Positions 10,620 through 20,417 of a stretch of DNA of 64,000 nucleotides are shown in pieces (position 1 is the stretch's first letter; each line of letters begins with the position of its first letter). The DNA is taken from positions 5,119,327-5,183,326 of the forward strand of contig NC_061817.1 in NCBI RefSeq assembly GCF_021462225.1, read 5' to 3'. Position numbers and translations under genes: made by a program. The notes below the pieces were generated by a model that saw only the letters and a program-made list of their open reading frames with translations, had not been told where the DNA came from and did no database searches. The DNA comes from Girardinichthys multiradiatus. Taxonomy: Eukaryota > Chordata > Actinopteri > Cyprinodontiformes > Goodeidae.

Positions 10620-11880
10620 ATGGCTCAAATATTGCTTCCATTTATAGGTTCTATGGTAGGACAGGTTTATTATCTGGTCAAATATAGTTTTCATCTTTTA
10701 ATTCAGCTCCATGTTTTTTCCACATTGCTATCTCCTGTAGTGAGCTTTGTAGTTGCATCTTTTCTAACACTATCCATTGTCACCAATGCATATCCTGTTT
10801 GTGTCTTCTCCCTCTCATCTTTTTAAGAGAAATCATTCACATAAACTATTTTGTGATCCTGTAAATCACTTCTAATTTTTTTCTTCTTTTTTTTTTTTTC
10901 CTAATTCTGCAGTATTAATGCTGGAACTGCATGGGAAACTCTTAAGGTTAAAAGGTGAAACAACACTATTGCAGCAATTACAGCTCTCACACAATATAGT
11001 TTCACACACGCAACACTATCTAATTTTGAAAAGAAATAGGCTATTATTTTCATTTTATCTCCATGTTGTTGAACCAGAACTGAAGTCATAAAATGTCCCT
11101 TGCAATCTACCATCTGAACAAACAGTTTACTATAATCTGGTAATGCTAAAGCAGTACTGGAAACTAGAACTTGTTTTATGTTGGTAAATGCTTCTTCAGC
11201 TTCTACACTCCATCTTAGTTCAGACGTCATTTTCAGCTCTTCCTCATACATTAATTTGTTTAATGGAGCTACTATTTCTGCATAATTTGGCACCCAGTTT
11301 CTACAATAATTAGTTAGTCCAAGGAAGGACATTATTTGCTTTTTTGTTACTGGTTTCAGAACTTGTAATATTGCAGTCTTTCTTTCTTCTACAATTGTGC
11401 GTCCCCCTGCGCTAAGATTATGACCTAAGTATTTAACCTCATTTTTACACAACTGAAGTTTCTTTTTACTAACTTTGTCCTTCTTCTGCTAAATGTCTTA
11501 ATAATGCTATTGTATAATTTTTACAAATCTCCTCATCAGGAGAGGCTAATAGCACATCATCAACATATAGTAAAACCTGACTACCTCCTGGAGGGTCAAA
11601 CTTGCCCATACTTGCACTCATTTCCTGAAAGTATATAGTTGGACTTTCACAGTAACCTTGAGGTAGTCTGGTATAAGTATATCTTTGTCCCTCAAAGGTA
11701 AATGCAAACCAGAACTGCCTATCTTTCCTGTTGATGGAGCTTGTTTTTTAACTGCAAAAATGGGGGTGTTACATGGTGAATCCTCGCATTTTATTATCAC
11801 CCCTGCAGTTATTAAATCCTTTATTACTGGTTTTATTCCTTCACGAGCATCATATTTCAAAGGGTATTATTTATTCTGGG
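10620..11880 (-). pseudogene. Provirus reverse transcriptase / RNase H remnant
   Basis: Reverse transcriptase copies viral RNA to DNA. The N-terminal fingers are read at 11860-11618 on the minus strand, with Ser-Pro-Cys-Asn-Thr-Pro-Ile-Phe. The catalytic Tyr-Val-Asp-Asp motif is intact at plus 11556-11571. The thumb/connection follows at 11452-10901 with Phe-Leu-Gly-Leu-Thr-Asn-Tyr-Cys-Arg. These pieces lie in different frames with stops between them, so no enzyme can be made. The RNase H part toward 10620 is hardly recognisable. Confidence 0.8.
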
Positions 11881-12176
11881 CTTGTATTCTGTTTTTGCTC
11901 TAATTTGGACAGGTAATGCTCCTTTACTAAACCCACATCAGTTGGGTCTGTTGACCATAACTTATCAGCGACTTCATTCAAACACTGTTCCTCCTGTTCA
12001 GTAAGGAATAGTTCTCATTGTTGTTTTGTATGCAAATGTATCCCTTCCTGCACCATCACTGTCCATAATAATAATTTTCTAATTAATCCTGTGGATGCAC
12101 TAGTTTCTGTATTCATTATTGTTACAAACCAGTCTGTGACATCTTTTACCCTCTGCACTATTCTACTCATAACATG

Positions 12177-12413
12177 CTACTTGAGTTCTTTATCCTTGAA
12201 TAAAGATATGTGTGGAGGTGACCACATGTTGCAGAGCTTCCTAGTGTCTTTCTCTAACACTACTTCAGCAACTGAGGTACTCTTCCTTTCTGTATAAACA
12301 TAAGTTACCATGACTTTTATAGGGGTTACTTTATTTAATGCTTCTGCATAAATTTTATCTTGTCCAGGAGTATTTTTATACCACATGGTAATATGTATAT
12401 CATCTGGTGTCAT
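12177..12413 (-). pseudogene. Provirus pol segment upstream of RT
   Basis: A 78-codon minus-strand frame with a Trp-Tyr-Lys-Asn-Thr-Pro-Gly segment and a Pro-Pro-His-Ile-Ser-Leu end. I take it as the stretch between protease and reverse transcriptase, from its place in pol and a remembered resemblance to fish ERV pol. A protease active-site triad was not seen. Confidence 0.45.
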
Positions 12414-12419
12414 CTGATC

Positions 12420-13880
12420 TTGTAGTCGAGTAATGACATTTCTTCCTTCTGTTAGTAAAGCTGTCCCTACGTCTAGGGGTGGCTTATTCAGAACATCCAG
12501 TTAATAGTGGTAATAAAATGGCCCTACTCCTTTTTAACATCAACACCCTGATGTGTATTGTCTGTAATCTCCTCTGCTCACATCCTCTCTGACCCCTGCG
12601 GTTTTTGTCCTCTGCCTCTAAATTTTTTCTCTACCTCTGTTGTTTTAATAAATCTGCTCTTCTTCTTCTTCTTGCTGAAAAAAATGTTGCCTATTTATTT
12701 ATTTATGTATTTTTTTTTTTATCTCCTTCATAACTTTTTCTGCATGGAGGGCATGATTAACATAGTCTTCTAGATTTGCTGTGGGGAACCCTATAAAATA
12801 TCTCCTTACCCAGGTATTAATTGCATCCCTGGAACCAGCATGTAGTGCATTTTTTAACTGCTGTTAATAAACTCCTTGCTTATTGTAGACCACTATGTAT
12901 TTTAAACACTTTTGTCAGTCTAATCCTATATTCTTCAAAAGGTCATTCCTCTTTTTGTTTCACTCTGGCTATTAAAAAGAGTAAAATATTTTCTAAGGTT
13001 ACACAGAAAAAAACCATGTCATGCCATGAACCTCCGTGACACGCTGTATCAACAGCCTTCAGCATCTCAAAACAATAATAATAAAAAATAAACACAAATA
13101 AAACATACATGAGGTACAGCCATGGTGGGGATGGATTTATTCACCAAAGGGACTCATTTTAGCCCATCCAATCCTGTCAAACCTCATCAGATCTTTGGTA
13201 CAAAACAAAACTTTCCACCTACTCTTTTACTCCCCTTCTTCTGTCCTGCTATTCCACTTTGCAAGTCTATCAAAAATTACTTCTTAGCCCTCTGACCTTT
13301 TCTGCTTTCCACAAAAACGTCCATTCTTATCTCCTGCATCACATTTCTCTCTTTTTAGTTATTTTAAAGCAATAATCTACATCCTCATCTACATTACTGC
13401 TTTGCCCATTTTTTTTAAATCACGTTTACTTTAATGTACTTTTAATTATTGCATCCTATAGATTAACAAATTTTTTAGAGTTTAAACGACCATCATAATG
13501 ATATGTGGTTATCCATTTATGTAAATATTTTCATTTTAATATTTTAATTTGATCCTGTGCTTTCATAAATTTCCAATCTTTACATTATTATTCATTTTAG
13601 TGTATTTAAATCACCCTTTTCCCATTTCTTTTATTTAAATTTGGTCCAGCATATAAATACCTAGGGTATTCTAAATACTGGATTATTCTGCTCAGTAGGG
13701 TGACAGAAAAATCTCCTTTTGTGGTAATTCTCACTTCAACTCTTTCGAGTGGAGAATTCTTGCCTTTGCTTCCACAAAAGTTAGTCACTTACAATCCTAC
13801 TGTTTTTGGTATGAGGTAAAACCTAGTGGTTTAAATCCTCCATTTATTTCTCACATACACACATTTAAACGCAGATTTTA
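12420..13880 (-). pseudogene. Provirus gag / protease region, heavily decayed
   Basis: By position this should be gag and protease. Only short broken frames remain (for example 13788-13606), and no zinc knuckle, major homology region or protease motif could be recognised. AT-rich with T runs. Confidence 0.45.
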
Positions 13881-14040
13881 CTTAGTATTTTGTTGTTGTT
13901 TAAAATACTTAAATGCAGATTTTACTTAGTATTTTTTGTTGTATAAAATACTTAAACACAGACTCCGCCGTTCTGGAAACACGGAATTTTAGTATTACTT
14001 TCTTAATACTTAAGAGGACTCTGTCGTCCCCTATAACCTT

Positions 14041-14400
14041 GGAATTTTCAGTATTTTCACTAATACTTTAAGCAGAACTCCGGCACACTGCTGATAACCT
14101 CGGAATTTTCAGTATTTTTACTAATACTTCAAGCAGAACTCCGGCGCACTGCTGTTAACCTCGGAATTTTCAGTATTTTTACTAATACTTTAAGCAGAAC
14201 TCCGGCGCACTGCTGATAACCTCGGAATTTTCAGTATTTTTACTAATACTTTAAGCAGAACTCCGGCGCACTGCTGATAACCTCGGAATTTTCAGTATTT
14301 TTACTAATACTTTAAGCAGAACTCCGGCGCACTGCTGATAACCTCGGAATTTTCAGTATTTTTACTAATACTTTAAGCAGAACTCCGGCGCACTGCTGTT
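14041..14400. repeat. 61-bp tandem array in the proviral leader
   Basis: Six nearly perfect units begin at 14041, 14102, 14163, 14224, 14285 and 14346. Each contains AATTTTCAGTATTTTTACTA and an ACTCCGGCGCACTGCTG core. Decayed related units continue down to about 13879. The array lies about 270-650 bases downstream of the primer site in the provirus sense, in the leader or early gag. Confidence 0.9.
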
Positions 14401-14663
14401 ACCTGTCAGTGCCTAGGTTCACAGGGTTTGTTTACTTTACGCAATGACCCCCAGTCATTCGTCACACTTTTGTTTTAAATCCAGATTCAACTCACCACTT
14501 TGTCCTCTCTTCTCTCTCTCAGAGTTACGTCAGCCATCAGACTCCAGCGGGCGGGCCAAAATCCAGTCCCGGAAAGGGTCTGTGTGTCTTCCTGATGAAA
14601 ACAGCCGTGCACACGGTCTTTTCCTGGAGTCTACCGACCCGCTGGAATCATCAGGCGTAGTTG

Positions 14664-14685
14664 GAATCCGGCTCTCGAAGGACCA
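14664..14685 (-). promoter_or_regulatory. Primer-binding site resembling the 3' end of tRNA-Tyr
   Basis: On the minus strand TGGTCCTTCGAGAGCCGG begins six bases after the 5' LTR. TGGTCCTTCG and GCCGGATTC match the complement of the vertebrate tRNA-Tyr 3' end as I remember it, with two extra bases (AG) between them. Confidence 0.65.
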
Positions 14686-14691
14686 AATTAA

Positions 14692-15198
14692 TGTCAGGTT
14701 TAACCAACCTAACAATATTTATAACAACACAAAAAGAAGAGAGAGAGACAAAATGTTAGTTATTTTACTCGTACGAGGAGAACGATCAGAAACATGTTCA
14801 GTTACAAGTCCCCAATCATTCTGAACAGCATCTGTCCGCCTCCTCTTTTTATTGTCTTTCGGGGGTCCCTAGTTTACATAAAACATTGTTCTCTAAAGGA
14901 TGGGGGAAAACAACAGCTGCATCGTAAACAGGTCATAAACAGCTTTATACATTAACAACACATTTCCCACAGTCTCCTCCAACTTGTAGGGTCAGCCGTG
15001 CCTTCATCTTTATGACCTCCTCAACTTGTGGGGTCAGCCGTGCCTTCATCTTTATGACCCCCTATTTATGACCTTTGCCTGCAGACAAACTCACACATCC
15101 TTTACTCACACATACATCATGAAAGGTTATAAGATCAAATAGTCAAGTTAAAGAATAGGAGAAAATATAAGATAAATCTATATTCAATTATTCCAACA
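14692..15198 (-). repeat. 5' LTR of the minus-strand provirus
   Basis: 507 bp, identical by eye to 7418-7924 except one base (CCCCCT here, CCTCCT there, near 15060). It carries the same TATA box, AATAAA and 42-bp U3 duplication. Confidence 0.95.
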
Positions 15199-17811
15199 CC
15201 TTGCCTCTTTGGTTCACTTGATAACTCATTTGAATGTGTTATAGTGCCTTGATCTCAGTTTCCTATTTATTTGCCTACAAAGATTTAGGAGTGGCTCACT
15301 CATAGTCAATTATATCACGTTGTTAGGACTATCAAGTTGTTAGGGCCTGGGAGTCTAGAGTATATATGGGGAGCATGAGTGACTGTCTCGAGCCCAGGGG
15401 GGCAGGTCGGTGGCTCCTCACACTCGCTATTGCATATTTTTATGGAGAGACCTTGTATACACAAAAGCGCTCACACTTACACCCACAGGTGTTTGGATTC
15501 AGGTGTTAACAGATACACAGATGTTCTATATTGAGCCGCAGTTACCACCAAATACATTTTGCATTCATTATTACTGTGCACTTTTTGGTAATTGCTGTTG
15601 TTATATATGTTTCTGCAGGTGTAAAAGCAGTCTTCTAGGGTGTTACCTTGTATTCTCTTCAACCTTCTTTATCTCTATCCTTTTCTCCTTCTCTCCCTTT
15701 TTCCATTTTGCCCCACCTCTCTCTCTTTCTTGCTTCTTTTTCTTCCTTTCCTTTTCATTTCTGTGTCCTGTTGTCCATTGCAACTGTAATAATCCCAAAG
15801 CAGTTTCTAGCGTTAGACATAATGCTCCACTTGTGAAAGTAAATCTGTAGGGCTTCTTCTTGGCACTCAATTCTTGGCAACAATTCTGAGTGCTACTCTG
15901 CCAGACGTGATACATAAAAAACAAATTCTCCCTCAGTATTTTTCTCCTGTCAATCCTTTATTCATCAGAACTGTTTCCTTCTGACTCTAACTTGCTACCC
16001 TGACTTTCAACCATCGCATCAAGAATGACATTTTAGCAATATTGGGAAATCCCAGTTCTTTGCTTTTATTAAGTAAAATCTGGAATTCAGAAATCACAAG
16101 CTTTAATCATTGCGGAGGAATTTAATCTAGGTTTAAGAGGTATGTTTATTGTAGCTTTTATACCTCTACTTAATTATAAGGTGGTTTTAATGCCAAACAA
16201 GCTTTAAAATGTAGTAAAATTTTAAATATGATAATAATAATATTTTTGTTCTGTGTAAAAATAAAGAAAACTTCAGTGTTGTTAGTGCCTAACTGTCAGC
16301 TTGTTGACGTGTATTCACAGGGTTTACAAATTACTGTATTTTGTCTGTCACTGTTCATTTTTCCGTCTTTAATGGTTTTGTATTACTAAAAGTCTCAATC
16401 AGTCCACTCTGTCTATACAAGACAACGCAAGATCTGGTTCACGTCTTACCCTGAAATAAGAGTAGCTAAAGGCTTGTTAAGCTTAAACCACTCCACTTCA
16501 TATCAGGGAGCCATAAAAATAACTTGGACTGTGGAAGCGTAAAGCTTCATTTGGTAGATCAAAAAGTGTTACTATTGTTTTTGCCATATGTAAAATGAAT
16601 TCTGTGTAGATTGTTATGGAAAAGTCACTCTGAGCAGCATGCAAGGCCTGTCCGGGAACAAGGTAGATAAGGAAACAGTCTTGGCGTGAGGAAAGACTGA
16701 TGGACTTGTTATTGTAGAAGCGAACTTGTAGGCTGGATGGAAACAGTTCAGCCAGAAAGAATTATGATATCTTGAATCCTGCCAGGTCTCTTTGACATTA
16801 GTTCAGCAGTCCAGTTTAGCTCAGGAATGAGGAGTTGACCAGAGTGATGAGATTGTAGTGATATAACGGTCACGTAGACCAATTTGATTTCCTGCAGATG
16901 TTTGCTGGTTTTGTATTTCTGGAACTGCGCTTGAGAATCAATGTTGTGAGTGCCAAAACGTGCGTAAGTGAAAGGGTACATCTGATTGGTCAAAAAGTCT
17001 AACATACAAAACAATGAAATGACTGTTGTATATATATCTTGACTCGTGAAAGGGATTTTGGGATTCTTTGGGGTTTTGTATGAAGATGTATTCAGAGATG
17101 TGTTCTGAATAAAAGTTCCCCTCGTCGGCTTTGAGAGGAAACCAGTTGTCTCTTCATCCTTTTTAAATAGTAAACTTTCTTCTCCCAGAGGACTTACCTC
17201 ACCAGACAAAATCCTATTCTGGCACCAACTTGTTGAGATATAGTTTGCAGGTCTAATACCGTAAGACTTCATTACACGTCTTGTGTCAAACGTTGTGGGG
17301 CTGTTTGAACTTTTTTCTTATTTACCATCCTTTTATGGAAATTTTATGAATACAGAGCAGTCAAACAGAAAAAAGCTGATTGTTTTATAATTACTTTAGC
17401 TTGAATCTTGTATTTCGGGAATCCGAGACTGTGAACAACATGCTTATGCTTGCAGTTGGGATGCTGTTAACCAGTGTAGATCACTTTGGCAGAACAGAAC
17501 AGCCTTTGGTAGCTGAGAGGACAGCTAGGTCACCTTTATTGTTGTGTCTTAGTCAGATCTCTGTGGCTGGAGCAGAAGACTTCAGCCAAACTTGGAGGAT
17601 GAGGATGGAGTTGGAATGATGGAGAACTGTAGAGTGGGAGAGGATGCGCTAGATGAAGCAGATGAAGATGTACACTCATTGTGAGTATTTTCTGGAGCAC
17701 CAAGGACAGCAGAGCAACCTGTGTCAGTTAAAACCAACCAGAGGTGACATTAAAAATCCACAAGGAAAATAATGTATATATACATGCAGACAATGGCAAC
17801 CTGCAAAAGTG
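15199..17811. other. Gene-free stretch with scattered LTR-like signals
   Basis: No host exon found. A TATATATGG box lies at about 15361 with GC-rich sequence behind it. A pyrimidine-rich tract of about 100 bases occupies 15664-15765. At 16990-17250 there are an inverted CCAAT (GATTGG), TATATATAT (about 17030) and AATAAA (about 17108), then TGGCACCAACTTGTTGAG, which would fit an LTR R/U5 and a primer site. Exact ends or a second LTR were not found. A 174-codon minus-strand frame (17272-16748) overlaps it and resembles nothing known to me. Confidence 0.4.
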
Positions 17812-19280
17812 TGTTGGACCACTTGTTTGCTGAGTATTGGATTATCTGCACATTGTTGGACGTCACTGTGCCCCTCCAATGGCATCGGCCATTTTGCACC
17901 CAGGATAGCCCGCTCCTGCATATCCCATCGAGCATTGCGACTGATATGACTGGGCGTCCCAAGTCTGACGTCACAGGGCGCTATATAGGAGGCGCTCATG
18001 TTTGAAAACTTGCCTTCTGCTACAAAACCGGTCTAGTGACTGAAGTGCACCACTTTAAGAGAAGAGCTCTTCACAGAGTTCATTCATTCTCTCTCGTTGG
18101 ACAACGAACAATTCATAACTGAGGTTTTTGGACTAAGAAGGCCAGAGATTTCACTTTACCGATCGAAGACGTGAGTTAACACGTAACTGAGGACACGGAG
18201 TTTCGGAGAGACGAACCGCTATCGTGTTTCATTTTCAAGTCGACTTTGATGGTCAGATCATATTTTTCCTTTTTGTCAAGAAGACCAAAGGACGAAGACT
18301 GACCGCTCTCCTGAAGTTGATTGTGGACGCACAATTAACTTAACCCCACTTTTCCTCGCTCGAATTCCCTCACTCAGGAAGAAGACGACACCAAGTAAAA
18401 CCAATCTTTTTATTTTATCTTTTATTTCTTTATTAGAAGGCCTGGGCAGGGTCAGAGGTTGTAGAAGCGATCAGAATCGCTGGTTAGGATCTCATGTGTT
18501 CTGAATAATATGTGCATGTAACCTTGCTTATTGAACTTTGATGTGTTATGTTGATATCGGGATCCGTCGCGGTCCTCGAGCTGCTTGTGTTTTTACTATC
18601 TGAGAGTCAACGCGGTGCGTTGTAATACTGGACTGTTAAAACGACCTCATGGTAAAATTCTCCATTTCCCTTTGTCTTCAATCTCAGTGTGCTAGCTTAC
18701 CGCCAAAAGTTAGAATCCTTTGTGCTCAGGAGTTAGGGGGAAGTTTTATGATCAGAAGACCATAAGGACAGTCGGAGCTGCGCTCCAACCCCCACCACTC
18801 GCCACCACTCATATTCCCATCTTCCTTCGTCTGAAATACCATAAACGGCTGGCTGACTCAATACATACCCACTACCGTTTGTTGATTTTGCTTATTTAGA
18901 TGTGTTACCCCTGTGTTTGTAGAATTTTGCATGTTGAGTAGGTGAAAATTAATAAATATTCACATAGATAAAGAGAGAGCGTTTGGTGTTTCATTGTGTG
19001 CAAAAAGTGATGGGTCAGTCAAAATAAGGTTCAAGTTCCACACGTTTCGGCAGAAACGGTCGATTAAACAGTGACATCTCCGGCAATAGTTATTAATTAT
19101 TACGGAGTATTTAACGGTTGTAATTGTCAGAGGCGTTGAGCCACAATTACAACACCAGAAACATATCTGGTCTCGATTCATAAATGAGAATTTTTGTTTA
19201 AGAAATTGATTTTGTCAGATTATGATTTGTAATTATAATTATTGATCAAGATTAATCAATCAATAATCATAAACATAACA
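17812..19280 (+). mobile_element. Candidate solo LTR, 1469 bp, with 4-bp duplication
   Basis: The segment begins TGTTGG and ends ATAACA, with AGTG directly on both sides (17808-17811 and 19281-19284). Inside, a CCAAT box (about 17876), two CRE-like sites (GACGTCAC about 17857; palindromic TGACGTCA about 17967) and TATATAGG (about 17983) form a compact promoter. AATAAA follows at about 18950. U3 would be short (about 170-200 bases) and R very long (about 950). No internal retroviral genes are attached. The duplication could be chance; an intact host promoter is the alternative. Confidence 0.5.
17965..17990 (+). promoter_or_regulatory. CRE and TATA core promoter
   Basis: A perfect palindromic TGACGTCA (CREB/ATF site) is followed about seven bases later by GCTATATAGG. 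It is the strongest core promoter signal I found in the window and lies inside the candidate solo LTR. Confidence 0.55.
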
Positions 19281-19719
19281 AGTGAAAGATGTGGATCTTG
19301 GAGTTAATGATTATCTAAGGCAAGAAGAAGTGTCCATATTTTAGTTTTCAGCTTTTCCCTTTTTAGCACAAATAAAGCTTCTATCACACTGCTATAGTCT
19401 TGCATGTTTCATGAAGCAAATTTTGCTTCAACATTAAGCCCCGTCATGTCTTTGGATTTTGTGTGTCACTTTCGATCACCTTGTTTTGTATAGAAAGTGT
19501 GAACTAGGATGAAACGTGCAGAAATAACACTTTTTTTACTCAGGACTGGAAGGTCAAATAATTATCAGGAGAAATAATTAAAAAGTAGGTCAGGCTGCTG
19601 TCAGCTGGAGCCATTCCAAACATTCAGCAGGCTAAGGTGAGTGAATTTTCATCAGTGCAGACAGAGCACGTATGACTGTTCTGTAACAGTGGAGCATATT
19701 TTAACTCTCATGAGTTTAC

Positions 19720-20180
19720 ATACCCTGGAAAAAAATGTATATTCTCTGTAATTATTTCTGACAATATAAACAATAATCACAAAATGTTTCTCTTCCAATG
19801 GCTAGTGGTTGGATGAAGCTATTTATTATTAAACTCTCTTCAAATCAGAAGCACAACAGAAACTACTCAAATGACCCTGATCAAACGTTTACATCAACTA
19901 AATGTTTTGGCCACACATGCTAATATATATGGGTTTAAATGGCTCCTAAAGGTAACCATCCTCACCTCTGATCTCTTTGTAATTAGTCTGCATATAAAAA
20001 GTCAGTGAGTTTCTGGACTCCTGGCAGTAAATTCACTGTATGAAGAGCACATGTTCTGGATCAACAAGTGGATCTCAGTTATTTAAACACTTTCCTTAAT
20101 TTCATCAAAATACCACCTGGTTGATTTATTGCCAACCTGAAATCAGATCATTTGTGACAATAGACACAGCAACTGATTCA
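19720..20180 (+). mobile_element. Tc1-like transposon fragment
   Basis: The GAGTTTACATACCCTGG-type end and the following sequence resemble the noncoding end of fish Tc1-like elements. No transposase frame remains. It reaches close to the 3' end of the UNC119 gene, and a minus-strand AATAAA at 20125-20130 could serve that gene. Confidence 0.45.
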
Positions 20181-20259
20181 GTACCTAAAGTTGTAGCTCT
20201 ACACTTACTCATTTAAAAATGGTATAATAGTAAGGGTTGAACAGAAAGAAATGATTATA

Positions 20260-20417
20260 TCACAATCCAACACTGTTCATGTTGTTACAAGCAAATGAGT
20301 TGCCTTGTGTTTGTGGACTAAAGGAATACTCTGCTTTGTGATGCATGATCAGCTTGTTGTTGACGAAGTAAAAACTGTCCGAGCAAGTCTCAAACGGGCT
20401 GGCAATCATTTCCTCCA
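20260..20417 (-). CDS. unc119: UNC119 exon 5 with stop
   Basis: 158 bases after CTTCCCAG. It completes the core (Ser-Phe-Tyr-Phe-Val-Asn-Asn) and then adds a Ser/Asn/Gln-rich tail of about 18 residues beyond the usual family end before TGA at 20262-20260. Confidence 0.9.

Larger units (their letters stand above)
7418..15198 (-). mobile_element. Complete but coding-dead endogenous retrovirus (provirus)
   Basis: Two 507-bp direct repeats (7418-7924 and 14692-15198) begin TGTC and end AACA on the plus strand and bracket 6.8 kb. The flanking 5-mer CCTTG stands on both sides (7413-7417 and 15199-15203). On the minus strand the order is 5' LTR, tRNA-Tyr-like primer site, leader with a 61-bp tandem array, gag remnant, pol, env, polypurine tract, 3' LTR. 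I saw only one base difference between the LTRs, so the insertion or a later LTR homogenisation is recent. Inside, gag, pol and env are all fragmented by stops, frame changes and deletions. A retroviral class related to the first ERV is inferred from env. Confidence 0.95.

Noticed and set aside
14041..14400. CRISPR-like regular array
   Set aside because: The 61-bp units are identical along their full length, with no variable spacers; it is a plain tandem repeat in a retroviral leader.
14444..14824. 126-codon plus-strand frame
   Set aside because: It crosses the primer site and LTR border of the minus-strand provirus, so it is an antisense chance frame.
15643..15924. 93-codon Lys/Glu-rich minus frame
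   Set aside because: It is the translation of the pyrimidine tract; low complexity, no family.
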